DNA of 64,000 nucleotides from Microbacterium sp. Root166 (GCF_001427145.1 NZ_LMGL01000002.1:310001-374000), one strand, 5' to 3'. Positions 7,676 through 15,958 are shown, numbered from the stretch's first letter. Made by a program: numbers and translations. The notes: a model not told the origin generated them from the sequence alone.

Positions 7676-8635
7676 ATGGGCGGAGGATACTGGGACACCA
7701 GCGCGTACACCCACGCAGCGAACGCGCGACGAGCCGCGGGTCAGGCCGACTTCGGCCACACCGCGCGCATGCGCGGACTGCCCCGCGACCAGCGCACGGC
7801 GGCCGACAGCCTCAACGCGTTCGGCGCGAAGGCCCGAGAGGCGCGTGACAGCAGCGAGCACCCGAACTCGACGCCGATCGCCGTGCTGTTCGACGTGACC
7901 GGGTCGATGGGCAACGTCCCGGTGACGCTTCAGAAGCGCCTGCCGGATCTGCTGGGGCTCCTCACCCGGGGCGGCTACGCACAGGATCCGCAGATCCTCG
8001 TGGGAGCGATCGGCGACGACCAGTACGACAGCGTTCCGCTGCAGGTCGGCCAGTTCGAGAGCGACAACCGCATCGATCAGCAGCTGCGCGACCTGTACCT
8101 GGAGGGCGGGGGAGGAGGGGATCGCTGCGAAGGCTATGCTCTCGCCGCACACTTCCTCGCCACCCGCGTCCAACTGGACAGCCTCGACAGACGCGGCCGC
8201 AAGGGCTACCTCTTCCTCATCGGCGACGAGGCGAACAAGGCCCGGCTGTACGCGCGGTCGGTGCAGCAGTTCATCGGGGACGACCAGACGGAGGATCTGG
8301 ACGTCCGCGACGTGTACCGCCGCCTGGAGGAGAAGTTCCACGTCTACTTCATCGTCCCGAAGCTGACCTCGTACTACGACGAGCCATGGCTCGAGGAGCA
8401 CTGGCGGGCGATCGTCGGCGAGCGATTCCTCAAGCTCGAAGATCCCGAGGCGGTGTGCGACCTGATCGCCCTCACCATCGGGATCATGGAGGACTCCATC
8501 ACCCTCGATGAGGGGCTCGACGACCTCGCCAAGCTGGGATCCGTCTCCGGGGCCGCCGTCGGCAAGGCGCTCGCGAGTGTCGGAATCGCCGGCACCGCCG
8601 TCGCCACCGGGGGCGTGCTCCCGGCCGATCTGTAG
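7676..8635 (+). CDS. VWA-domain-like protein of accessory operon
   Basis: 319 residues from ATG 7676, chosen because GAGAGGAG lies just upstream; a GTG at 7646 in the same frame is less likely. After a polar N-terminal 60 residues, PIAVLFDVTGSMGNVP carries a MIDAS-like DxTxS signature (Asp73, Thr75, Ser77) at the end of a hydrophobic strand, as in VWA domains. Further Asp and Gly-rich loops (GAIGDDQYD, EGGGGGDRCEGY) and FLIGDEAN fit the remaining metal-site loops and strands. The tail (about 280-319) is Ala/Gly/Val-rich. No signal peptide is seen. The binding partner is unknown; VWA proteins usually bind a partner protein through the metal site. Confidence 0.75.
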   Translation: MGGGYWDTSAYTHAANARRAAGQADFGHTARMRGLPRDQRTAADSLNAFGAKAREARDSSEHPNSTPIAVLFDVTGSMGNVPVTLQKRLPDLLGLLTRGGYAQDPQILVGAIGDDQYDSVPLQVGQFESDNRIDQQLRDLYLEGGGGGDRCEGYALAAHFLATRVQLDSLDRRGRKGYLFLIGDEANKARLYARSVQQFIGDDQTEDLDVRDVYRRLEEKFHVYFIVPKLTSYYDEPWLEEHWRAIVGERFLKLEDPEAVCDLIALTIGIMEDSITLDEGLDDLAKLGSVSGAAVGKALASVGIAGTAVATGGVLPADL

Positions 8636-8648
8636 GAGACGACCCGCA

Positions 8649-10007
8649 ATGACCCTCACTACCGCACCTCACCAGGCGATCGTCGTCGTCGGCCTCGGCT
8701 ACGGCGACGAGTCGAAAGGGGCGACCGTCGACTTCCTGACGGCGAGCATCCCCGACACCGTCGCCGTGGTGCGGTGGTCCGGGGGAGCGCAGGCCGCCCA
8801 CAACGTGCGTCACGGCTTCCGGCACCACACGTTCAGCCAGTTCGGGTCGGGGACGTTCCTCGATGTGCGCACCATCCTGCGCGCGCCGATGCTCGTGAAC
8901 CCCATCCTGCTCGCCGCGGAGGCGGCGGCTCTCGAGAGGCAGGCGGTCCGCGATCCGCTCGGCCTCATCGTTGCGGACGCACGGTGCCTGGTCACGACGC
9001 CGATCCACATCGCGATGAACCGCGCTCGCGAGATCGTCCGGGGCGCCGCTCGGCACGGGTCGACGGGGCTCGGCATCGGCGAGACCGTCGCCTTCGACCT
9101 CGCCGTCCGCGCCGGAGCCCGCCGCGGTGACGTCATCGGCAACTTCGTCGTCCCCGCCGACGCGCCACACGATGCCGCCCCGACGCTCGGCACGCTGCGC
9201 AGCCGGCCCGACACCCTCAGGGCGCTCGACGCGATGGCGAGGTATGCCGAGCCGCTGCTCGCCATGATCGACGACGGCGACGCCCAGCACGAGCCGGTGG
9301 AGCAGATGGCGACCGAGCTGTGCGCGATCGCCGAGCACCTGTCGATCGCCGACGACATCGATCACGTGCTGAGGTCGGCGATGGATGCCGGAACCGTCGT
9401 CTTCGAGGGCAGCCAGGGCATGCTGCTGGACGAGTGGCACGGCTTCCATCCCCACACGACGTGGGCCACGCTGACGCCGCGGCATCTGGTGGCCGGGCTC
9501 GCCGCCGCCAGCCGCGACCCCTACGTGCTCGGGCTCACCCGTCCTTACGCCACGCGCCACGGCGACGGCCCCATGCCCACGGAGGACGCCTCGCTCGTCC
9601 TCGCCGAGCCCGACAACCGCGAGGGCCGCTACCAGGGCGGGTGGCGCAGCGGTCACCTCGACCTTCCGGCGCTGCGCTACGCCGCAGAGGTCGCGGGGCG
9701 CATCGACGGCGTCGCCGTCAGTCATCTCGACATGCTCGGCACAGCCCCGCTGCAGGTCGCGGACTCCTGGGCCGGGCACCGCGAGCCGCTCGCCTTCGCG
9801 GCATCCCACGACCTCGGCCGGCTGGACGCCCTCACGCAGGTCGCGCGGGGCGCCCGCCCCGATCTGCGCGAACTGCCGGTGGATCCGGATGCCGTGACCG
9901 CCCTCATCGCGGAGACTGTAGGTGCGCCCGTCGTGCTGACCGCAACCGGACCGCACCGCTCCGACCGCAGCCTGCGGGCGGAGGCCGCCCAGAGGAGAAC
10001 CGCGTGA
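8649..10007 (+). CDS. Adenylosuccinate synthetase paralogue (PurA-like)
   Basis: 452 residues, close to PurA length. The N-terminal loop reads GLGYGDESKGATVDFL, where PurA has W-GDEGKGK: the catalytic Asp (Asp20) is kept, but the second Gly is Ser and the last Lys is Ala. WSGGAQAAHNVR keeps the catalytic His (His51), and STGLGIGE resembles TTGRGIGP. The C-terminal half is poorly conserved. It therefore probably still binds a nucleotide and phosphorylates an oxo group, but the substrate need not be IMP or the amine Asp. The housekeeping purA is presumably elsewhere. GGAG of the preceding stop region is the ribosome site. It overlaps the next gene by four bases. Confidence 0.75.
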   Translation: MTLTTAPHQAIVVVGLGYGDESKGATVDFLTASIPDTVAVVRWSGGAQAAHNVRHGFRHHTFSQFGSGTFLDVRTILRAPMLVNPILLAAEAAALERQAVRDPLGLIVADARCLVTTPIHIAMNRAREIVRGAARHGSTGLGIGETVAFDLAVRAGARRGDVIGNFVVPADAPHDAAPTLGTLRSRPDTLRALDAMARYAEPLLAMIDDGDAQHEPVEQMATELCAIAEHLSIADDIDHVLRSAMDAGTVVFEGSQGMLLDEWHGFHPHTTWATLTPRHLVAGLAAASRDPYVLGLTRPYATRHGDGPMPTEDASLVLAEPDNREGRYQGGWRSGHLDLPALRYAAEVAGRIDGVAVSHLDMLGTAPLQVADSWAGHREPLAFAASHDLGRLDALTQVARGARPDLRELPVDPDAVTALIAETVGAPVVLTATGPHRSDRSLRAEAAQRRTA

Positions 10008-10633
10008 CCGACACCATCTTCAGCGTCGTGACGGTGGATGTGCTCCCGCTCACCTATGACCCGGACGGCCAGGTCGTCCGGTACGGGCTGCACCGGCGCC
10101 CCGCTCCGCCCTTCGAGGGCGAGCTCGCGCTGCCGGGCGTCGTCGTCCACAGCGGCGAACGGCTCGAGGCGGCGGCGCGCCGGGCAGTGGACAAGCTCCA
10201 CCTCCGAGCGGATCCGGTCGCACTCGGCCAGCTGCGGACCTTCGACGAGCCGTCGCGCGATCCCCGCGGGCCCTCGCTGTCGGTCGCGATGTGGGCGGCC
10301 TACCCGTCGTTGCGCATGGGCGAGGACACGGGCGACTCGCTGTGGCCGGAGATCGCCGATCTGCCGGCCCTGGCGTTCGACCACACCGCCATCGTCGCGA
10401 CGACCCGGGAGCTCCTGCCGGCGCTGCTGTGGCAGGACATGCCGTTCACCCGCGCGATCACGGGCGAGCGGTTCACCGCGACGGACGCTGTCGCGATCAC
10501 GCGTCAGCTGACCCGGCACGACGTGCACCGCGCGAATCTCAACCGGGCTCTCGCCCGGATCCCGGGCTTGGCCCAGGCCGGAACCGCTCCGGCAGCGGGG
10601 GGACGTCCGCCGAAGGTGTGGGCCTGGGCGTAG
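10004..10633 (+). CDS. NrtR-like Nudix-domain transcriptional regulator
   Basis: 209 residues, GTG start in a GTGA overlap with the PurA-like gene, with AGAGGAGA upstream. The N-terminal Nudix fold has a degenerate Nudix box: after the LPGVVVHSGE strand-turn, RAVDKLHL stands where REUXEEXGU should be, so the acidic metal ligands are missing. The C-terminal part (about 150-209) has the winged-helix look of NrtR proteins, ending in ALARIPGLAQ and GRPPKVWAW. In NrtR family members the Nudix domain senses NAD-related or ADP-ribose ligands and the wing binds DNA. It probably controls its own operon through the palindrome at 6694-6710. Confidence 0.72.
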   Translation: MTDTIFSVVTVDVLPLTYDPDGQVVRYGLHRRPAPPFEGELALPGVVVHSGERLEAAARRAVDKLHLRADPVALGQLRTFDEPSRDPRGPSLSVAMWAAYPSLRMGEDTGDSLWPEIADLPALAFDHTAIVATTRELLPALLWQDMPFTRAITGERFTATDAVAITRQLTRHDVHRANLNRALARIPGLAQAGTAPAAGGRPPKVWAWA

Positions 10634-10652
10634 CAGTCCCGCCAGGGGCTCG

Positions 10653-11219
10653 TCAGGCGTCGATGTCGTCGACGCCCGGCGTCCAGGAGTGCCCGGGACG
10701 GCCCCAGCCGCGCTTCCGCGCGATCTTCTGCGCGGTCTTCCAGTCGCCGTCGCCCAGTCGGTCGACGTAGAGCGTGCCGTCGAGGTGGTCGAACTCGTGC
10801 TGCATGATGCGCGCCCGCCAGCCGTCCACCTCGATGCGCACGGGGCCGCCCTCGAGATCGATGCCGGTGACGAGCACGGCTTCCGAACGACGCAGCGGGA
10901 ATCGTTCGCCCGGGAACGACAGGCAGCCCTCCGACTCCTCGTCGGGGTCGGGATCGCCCGGCTCCATCGGCCGCATCCACAGCTCGGGGTTGATGATCAC
11001 GCCGCGCCAGGGATTCCCGTCGTCGTCGGCGTAGGAGTACGTGAAGATGCGCAGCGGGACGCCGACCTGCGGACCCGCGAGGCCGACGCCGGGCGCGGCA
11101 TCCATCGTCTCGAACATGTCGGCGACGAGAGTGCGGACCTCGTCCGTGATCTCTTCGACGGGAGAGGCGGGGGCGTGAAGGACGGGATCGCCCATGATTC
11201 GAATCGGCAGAACGGCCAC
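10653..11219 (-). CDS. def: Peptide deformylase
   Basis: 188 residues. Removes the formyl group from the N-terminal Met of new proteins. All three family motifs are intact: GVGLAGPQVG (45-54), EGCLSFPGE with the metal ligand Cys99, and QHEFDHLDG with His141, the catalytic Glu142 and His145. Start codon is GTG. TAGGCT ends six bases upstream on the minus strand, so translation is likely leaderless. Convergent with the accessory operon and divergent from the NIPA-like transporter, whose promoter lies 20 bases away. Confidence 0.96.
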   Translation of the reverse strand: MAVLPIRIMGDPVLHAPASPVEEITDEVRTLVADMFETMDAAPGVGLAGPQVGVPLRIFTYSYADDDGNPWRGVIINPELWMRPMEPGDPDPDEESEGCLSFPGERFPLRRSEAVLVTGIDLEGGPVRIEVDGWRARIMQHEFDHLDGTLYVDRLGDGDWKTAQKIARKRGWGRPGHSWTPGVDDIDA

Positions 11220-11225
11220 GCCTTG

Positions 11226-11231
11226 AGCCTA
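11226..11231 (-). promoter_or_regulatory. -10 element (TAGGCT), leaderless def
   Basis: TAGGCT on the minus strand, six bases before the GTG of def. Confidence 0.6.
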
Positions 11232-11249
11232 CCGAGACACGACGGCGGC

Positions 11250-11255
11250 TAGTGT
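11250..11255 (+). promoter_or_regulatory. -10 element (TAGTGT), leaderless transporter gene
   Basis: TAGTGT, six bases before the GTG at 11262. Together with the def element this forms a very compact divergent promoter. Confidence 0.6.
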
Positions 11256-11261
11256 CGTCGT

Positions 11262-12344
11262 GTGGTGTGGACGGCGAACGAGCTTCAGGACGTGGGCGAG
11301 ACACTCGTCGGCGTATTCCAGAACCCCGGTCTGCTCATCGGAATCCCACTGGCGCTGCTCGGCGCGGTGTTCATGTCTTTCGGAGCGCAGTACCAGCACC
11401 GCGGAGTCACGAAGGTCGAGAAGCTCAGCGGTGGCGCCTCCACCGGCGGTCTCAGCGGCGGCCAGCTGTGGCGCCTCGTGCGACGGCCCTCGTGGGTCGT
11501 CGGCACCGTCATGCTGGGCCTCGCCATCGTCTGCCAGCTCGCCGCCCTGTCGTACGCGCCGCTCATCGTCGTCCAGCCTCTCGGCGCGATCGCCCTGGTC
11601 ATCACGACGCTGCTCAACGCCCAGATCAGCGGGCACAAGCCGACCAGACGCTCACTGATCGCGATCGCGGCGTGCGTCGGAGGCATCTTCGTCTTCGTCA
11701 CCATCGCCGCCCTGTACGCCACCGATGCTCCGGTCTCGAACCAGCAGCTCGTCACGATCCTGATCCTGCTCGGCGTCGTCACCGTGGTGTTCGGCGGATT
11801 GTGGATCTGGAAGCGCCACCACGTCGGCGCGCTGTTCTACATCACCGCCGCCGGCGTCATCTACGGCTTCGTCGCGACCCTGGCGAAGGTCGTCATCACA
11901 CGCATACAGAACGATGACTTCGAGTGGCTGACGCTGACGTGCCTCGCCGCCCTCATCATCACCGCGATCGTCGGCGCGTACTTCGTGCAGACCGCGTACT
12001 CGTCCGGACCGCCGGACCTCGTGATCGCCGGGCTCACGGTCATCGACCCCATCGTCGCCATTCTGATCGGCCTGATCGTCCTCAATGAAGCCGCCGGTGC
12101 GCCGCTGTGGGTGTACATCGCCTTCGCGATCGTGGGCGCGATCGCGGTATGGGGAGTCTTCCAGCTCGCCCGCTACCATCCGCAGGTGCTCAGCGACAGC
12201 AAGGAGATCCCGATCCAGCGCGGCAGCAGCGGCGGCGGCGATGTGGCGCATCCGAGCACGGGTTCGCTGCGCGTCACCGAGGCCGTCGCGAAGGTGTGGC
12301 CGGACCCGCCGGTCAAAGACAAGGGCGACGGCTCGCAGCCCTGA
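11262..12344 (+). CDS. DMT/NIPA-type integral membrane transporter
   Basis: 360 residues with about nine predicted membrane segments, for example 23-42, 77-95, 97-117, 130-150, 162-180 and further pairs to about 305, then a polar 55-residue cytoplasmic tail. Two internally related halves, the short loops and the motif-like QPLGAIALVITTLLNA fit the drug/metabolite transporter superfamily, NIPA (magnesium transporter) branch. Substrate is not predictable with confidence. GTG start; TAGTGT upstream suggests a leaderless message. It abuts the convergent small membrane protein gene with no gap. Confidence 0.82.
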   Translation: MVWTANELQDVGETLVGVFQNPGLLIGIPLALLGAVFMSFGAQYQHRGVTKVEKLSGGASTGGLSGGQLWRLVRRPSWVVGTVMLGLAIVCQLAALSYAPLIVVQPLGAIALVITTLLNAQISGHKPTRRSLIAIAACVGGIFVFVTIAALYATDAPVSNQQLVTILILLGVVTVVFGGLWIWKRHHVGALFYITAAGVIYGFVATLAKVVITRIQNDDFEWLTLTCLAALIITAIVGAYFVQTAYSSGPPDLVIAGLTVIDPIVAILIGLIVLNEAAGAPLWVYIAFAIVGAIAVWGVFQLARYHPQVLSDSKEIPIQRGSSGGGDVAHPSTGSLRVTEAVAKVWPDPPVKDKGDGSQP

Positions 12345-12638
12345 TCACTTCGGCTGATCTACCTCGATGACCAGCCTGCCCTCGTCGACGCTGCCCTTGT
12401 CGCCGGGTGCCGGAGCCGGCGCGGGCATCTCGACCTGAGCCTCCCACTGGGCGTGGGCGTCTTCCGCCGATGGGCGCCAGACCGCATCGAACCCGGCGCC
12501 GACGCCGGACAGTGAGCCGCCGGCCTCGCCGTCCAGCTGCTTGCGCAGGTGGTCGCGCTTGAGTCGCGGAGCCAGGGCGATCAGCACGACGGTGGCCGCG
12601 CACACCACGCCCATCACCGCCCAGCCGATCGCATCCAC
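12345..12638 (-). CDS. Small membrane-anchored protein of unknown function
   Basis: 97 residues. One N-terminal membrane segment (about 5-23, AIGWAVMGVVCAATVVLIAL) followed by basic residues and a soluble acidic, Pro/Ala-rich tail. Positive-inside charge places the tail in the cytosol. No family recognised. The stop codon touches the stop of the transporter gene on the other strand. Confidence 0.6.
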   Translation of the reverse strand: MDAIGWAVMGVVCAATVVLIALAPRLKRDHLRKQLDGEAGGSLSGVGAGFDAVWRPSAEDAHAQWEAQVEMPAPAPAPGDKGSVDEGRLVIEVDQPK

Positions 12639-12670
12639 GGGACGATTGTGCCACGCGCCCCCGAACGAAA

Positions 12671-12703
12671 GATGAGGAGCGGCCGAGACGGCCGCTCCTC
12701 ATC
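12671..12703. terminator. Strong terminator after the CAT tRNA
   Basis: A 14-bp perfect stem (12671-12684 with 12690-12703) with a 5-nt loop, seven bases beyond the tRNA 3' end on the minus strand. Confidence 0.82.
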
Positions 12704-12709
12704 GGACGG

Positions 12710-12783
12710 TAGGGCGGGTGGGACTTGAACCCACGATCGTCGGGTTATGAGCCCGCTGCCTTGACCAGCTTGGCCACCGCCCC
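12710..12783 (-). tRNA. tRNA with CAT anticodon (Met, or lysidine-modified Ile)
   Basis: 74 nt on the minus strand. Acceptor arm GGGGCGG pairs with CCGCCCT (G1-T72 wobble), anticodon loop CTCATAA, T-arm GTGGG-TTCAAGT-CCCAC, discriminator A. The top pair of the anticodon stem is a G-A mismatch, followed by C-G and three G-C pairs. CAT can mean elongator Met, initiator Met or Ile2; I cannot separate these by eye. Confidence 0.85.
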
Positions 12784-12795
12784 CTGCGAACATCG

Positions 12796-12801
12796 AGCCT
12801 A
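12796..12801 (-). promoter_or_regulatory. -10 element (TAGGCT) of the CAT tRNA
   Basis: TAGGCT on the minus strand, 12 bases before the mature 5' end. The tRNA therefore has its own promoter and does not depend on the DUF262 gene upstream. Confidence 0.5.
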
Positions 12802-12818
12802 ACGCCCGGTGACGCGAG

Positions 12819-14825
12819 CTACATCACCGCGCCGATGTAGGAGTACTTGACGAACACCTCGGGCGCGAGGCCGGCCTCTTCGAGGACACCCTGCACTGCG
12901 CTGAGCATATAGCTGGAGTCCCAGCCCATATAGAGGAAGTGGTCGTCGTCGAGCTGGTCCCACTGACCGTTCCACGACCGGGCCTCGTAGACGGGTCCGC
13001 CGCGACGTTCGCTGTACGAGACGACATCGGTACGGGAATCCGCCCACAGCCGCTTGAAGACGCGGTTGAAGAGATACTTCACATCGGGAACCTCCCAATG
13101 CTCGCCGCGGTACTCGACGTAGTCCCACTCGCGCTCCCACCCGGGCGGCCAGCCACGTCGGCGAACCGCGTCGAGGACGGGTGTGAGCCCGTCGTCGTCG
13201 ATCCCCGGCGATCCCGGCCGTGCCCACACCTGGACGAAGCGGTCGGACAGCGCACTCGAGCGCTCGGCGATGGCCCGTGTGCTCCACTCGCCGAGATCCG
13301 CGAGGTCACGGGTGGAAGCGACGGCGCTCCGGGCGAACGCGGCGCGCTTGGCGGGGAAGCTGCGATCGAAGACGCGCTCGGCGAGCTCCTGCTCGAGAAG
13401 GGCGAGGTTGCCGAGGGTCTGCGCGAGCGCACGATGACTGTTCTGCTCGTCCTCGGTGTACTCGGCCCACTCGCGTGTGCCGTCACCGCTCCAGGACTCA
13501 CCCGGCGTGAGCGGGACGATGTGGTCGACCTCGAAGCCGTGGGTGTCGGAAACGCCCGCCAGCCGGCCGAGTACGTAGACCGGGTGGGGGAGATCGGAGT
13601 ACTTGAGGGCCACCCGCACCCGCTCATCGGACGGCGTGATGCGTCCGATGGCGTGGGCGAGAGCATCCGCCCCCTCCTCCCGCGCACGGCACAGGCGCGC
13701 CACAAGACGATCCGTGCTGGTCCCCACGATCGCGCGCCGCATCAGCAGCGCCTGCACCATCTCGAGGGTTTCGATGAGCTCCTCGCGATCGATCACGCCG
13801 CGGAGGAAGTCGTCGTACGCGCGCATCACGAGGGGATACAGGCCCGAGCCGAAGGTGTTGACGTATCCGAGCTGTCGGCCGATCTCGGCATCCGGAGCCG
13901 CCGAGGGGTCGCGCAGGACCCGGTAGATCTCGGCGTGCGCCCGCCACCGGGCTGCGTGAGCGCGCAGGTCGTCGATCTCCAGACGCGGGAACGTGTGGCG
14001 GAAGGCGTCGTACACGCCTCGGCCGCCGGCGCCCCCGGTGATCTCGCGGCCGGTCGCCATGATCAGGTAATGGCGCCAGAACTCCGCGATCGCGTCGCCG
14101 GTGTTCAGCTCGATGGGCAGCCAGAAGTCCGCTTCGATCTCGCGCTGTTCGGCGTGCGAAAGGCCCATCAGCACGTAGTTGTGGATGAGCTCGTGATCGC
14201 GCAGCGGCTCGCCCGTCGAGTTCAGGCTCTCGAAGATCTGCTGGGCGTTCGCACCGCTGCCGAGCGTGATGGCCACGTGCTCGAGCTTCTGCAGTCCGCG
14301 CCAGATGCGGGGTGCCTCGTCGAGGCTGATCTGACTGCGGAAGAAGGCGTAGTTGTCGTCGAACCGGGAGTCGCGCGCGCCGGTGGCGCCGCCGGGTGCG
14401 AGGACCACGCGCTCGAAGACCTCGGCCCAGGCCCGGTGCGGACGCAGCTTCGTGCGCTCCGGGTCGTGGGACGCGACCAGGACGCGCTGCAGCTGCGGCG
14501 TCACCTCGCTGTCTTCAGCCATCAGGGTGTGGTGGAGCGCGGCTACGAGCAGCATGAGCGTCGTGATCCGCTGCTGCCCGTCGATGAGGACGAGTTCGGC
14601 GCCCTCGCCGTCGGCGCGATCGGACGACAGGATCGACCCGATGAAGTGCATGTGCCGGTCGTTGAGGTCGGCGACGGCCCGGATGTCGGCCAGGAGCTGC
14701 TCGCAGGCTCCGATGTCCCACCGATACTGCCGTTGGTAGACCGGGACGACGATCGTCACGTCGGCGGTGGACAGCCAGTCGATGGTGTTGACCGCGGTCG
14801 CGTCGACGTTCGTGGCGGTGACCAT
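12819..14825 (-). CDS. DUF262-DUF1524 (GmrSD-like) defence protein
   Basis: 668 residues from ATG 14825; a TTG at 14864 in frame overlaps a TAGACT -10 hexamer (14864-14869), so it is probably not used. N-terminal DUF262: PVYQRQYRW (28-36) and LIDGQQRITTLML (80-92), the DGQQR signature of the GmrS ParB-like NTPase fold, then FESLNSTGEPL. C-terminal DUF1524: FEVDHIVPL with an HNH-type Asp-His near 434-435 and TLGNLALL. About 120 further residues (after 560) hold a Trp/Tyr-rich extra domain I do not recognise. Fused GmrSD proteins cleave modified (for example glucosylated) phage DNA. Single gene, next to a tRNA, as is common for acquired defence genes. Confidence 0.82.
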   Translation of the reverse strand: MVTATNVDATAVNTIDWLSTADVTIVVPVYQRQYRWDIGACEQLLADIRAVADLNDRHMHFIGSILSSDRADGEGAELVLIDGQQRITTLMLLVAALHHTLMAEDSEVTPQLQRVLVASHDPERTKLRPHRAWAEVFERVVLAPGGATGARDSRFDDNYAFFRSQISLDEAPRIWRGLQKLEHVAITLGSGANAQQIFESLNSTGEPLRDHELIHNYVLMGLSHAEQREIEADFWLPIELNTGDAIAEFWRHYLIMATGREITGGAGGRGVYDAFRHTFPRLEIDDLRAHAARWRAHAEIYRVLRDPSAAPDAEIGRQLGYVNTFGSGLYPLVMRAYDDFLRGVIDREELIETLEMVQALLMRRAIVGTSTDRLVARLCRAREEGADALAHAIGRITPSDERVRVALKYSDLPHPVYVLGRLAGVSDTHGFEVDHIVPLTPGESWSGDGTREWAEYTEDEQNSHRALAQTLGNLALLEQELAERVFDRSFPAKRAAFARSAVASTRDLADLGEWSTRAIAERSSALSDRFVQVWARPGSPGIDDDGLTPVLDAVRRRGWPPGWEREWDYVEYRGEHWEVPDVKYLFNRVFKRLWADSRTDVVSYSERRGGPVYEARSWNGQWDQLDDDHFLYMGWDSSYMLSAVQGVLEEAGLAPEVFVKYSYIGAVM

Positions 14826-14933
14826 CGTGGCGTGGGGCTCCTCGGGAGTTCGGGTCTCGATCAAGTCTATGGGCCGTCCGAGCGACCTCGATGATTGCCG
14901 CCGCGACTCCCCGGGACCACTCGAGAGCCCGAT

Positions 14934-14952
14934 GTAGGCTTGCCTAAGTTGG
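14934..14952. promoter_or_regulatory. Possible DtxR/IdeR-type iron box
   Basis: GTAGGCTTGCCTAAGTTGG matches the 19-base iron-box consensus of actinobacteria at 12 positions, including both central half-sites (TAGG and CCTAA). It lies about 45 bases before a gene for a putative iron enzyme. Moderate match only. Confidence 0.35.
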
Positions 14953-14996
14953 GCCTGTTAAAACGTGCTGGCCCCCTACGAAAGGTGATCCACCTC

Positions 14997-15770
14997 ATGG
15001 GTTACATCAAGTCCGCTGCGCTCGAAGAGACCGGCTACGTGGTCCTCGATCGCTACAACCAGGAGCTCGACCCGAAGGAATGGCTCGACATCGAGTATGT
15101 CGACTGGAAGTCCTCGGGCGACACCCGTTTCGCGCCGCTCGCCAGCGCCTTCGGCGACATCGAGTGCAACGGGTTCTGGAACCACAAGCCGCCGCGCACC
15201 GACAAGGACGGCGTCTTCATCCCCTCGCAGGTCGAGAAGGCCCCGAACCTGACGCGCCGCGCTCAGGAGCCGGGAGCCAACATCGGCCGCTGCCGAGTGA
15301 TCGAGCTGCAGCCGAACACCTACGGCGACTGCCTCTACAACCTGCACCAGGACGACAACAACCGTCTCAACCCGGACGGCACCGGCTGGGTCGTCCGCGG
15401 GTTCTTCAACCTCACCGACGACAAGGACAGCTTCTTCGTCCTGCGCGAGAACCGGACCGACCCCGCAGGCGAGACGCGCATCGCGCTCCCCGCCGGCGCG
15501 CAGCTCATCATCGACACCCAGCGCCTGTGGCACGCCGCGACCCACGTCGGCAGCGAGCCCCGGTACAACCTCATCACGTCGTGGACGTCGGGCCCCGAGC
15601 TGGACGCCTACATCGCCAAGTACAACGGCGTGAACCGGGTCGAGAGCGTCGAGGTCCCGCAGGACGTCCTCGAGGCCGGCCAGGTCGAGCAGGCCCGCCG
15701 CGATGCGGCCCGTGCCGCGTACTACGCGGCCAAGGGTCAGGCCGCGAAGATCGCGATGAGCGAGGCCTGA
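14997..15770 (+). CDS. 2OG-Fe(II) oxygenase-like protein
   Basis: 257 residues. The start ATG at 14997 has GAAAGGTG upstream; the longer in-frame extension to 14895 has no ribosome site. The jelly-roll region shows a metal-binding HxD pair (NLHQDD, His117 and Asp119), a distal His (RLWHAATH, His179) and a downstream Arg (EPRYNLITSW, Arg189), the H-x-D...H...R pattern of 2-oxoglutarate-dependent iron dioxygenases. The Ala/Gln-rich C-terminal helix is unusual. Substrate unknown; it stands alone between a defence gene and DUF3145, with a possible iron box upstream. A 15-bp hairpin terminator follows. Confidence 0.65.
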   Translation: MGYIKSAALEETGYVVLDRYNQELDPKEWLDIEYVDWKSSGDTRFAPLASAFGDIECNGFWNHKPPRTDKDGVFIPSQVEKAPNLTRRAQEPGANIGRCRVIELQPNTYGDCLYNLHQDDNNRLNPDGTGWVVRGFFNLTDDKDSFFVLRENRTDPAGETRIALPAGAQLIIDTQRLWHAATHVGSEPRYNLITSWTSGPELDAYIAKYNGVNRVESVEVPQDVLEAGQVEQARRDAARAAYYAAKGQAAKIAMSEA

Positions 15771-15786
15771 GTCCGTCTGCTGTGCG

Positions 15787-15820
15787 CTGAGGCCCCGGTC
15801 CCGCTGGACCGGGGCCTCAG
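15787..15820 (+). terminator. Terminator of the oxygenase-like gene
   Basis: A 15-bp perfect stem (15787-15801 with 15806-15820), 4-nt loop. Confidence 0.82.
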
Positions 15821-15848
15821 TCGTCCTCGCGACACGGTAATCACAGCC

Positions 15849-15878
15849 TTGTCATTCAGCGCTCGCATGGGCGATAAT
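15849..15878 (+). promoter_or_regulatory. SigA-type promoter of DUF3145 gene
   Basis: TTGTCA (15849-15854), 18-base spacer, GATAAT (15873-15878): the best consensus promoter in the window. It predicts a leader of about 73 bases. Confidence 0.65.
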
Positions 15879-15958
15879 CGCAGGAGCACAACCGAATAGC
15901 CCGCCAGATAGCCCGTTCAGGTCGTTGGGGAAGACGCACCTGATGAAACGGAGAGATC

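Noticed and set aside
14864..14864. TTG start for the DUF262 gene
   Set aside because: It overlaps a TAGACT -10-like hexamer, so the transcript would begin after it; ATG 14825 fits better.
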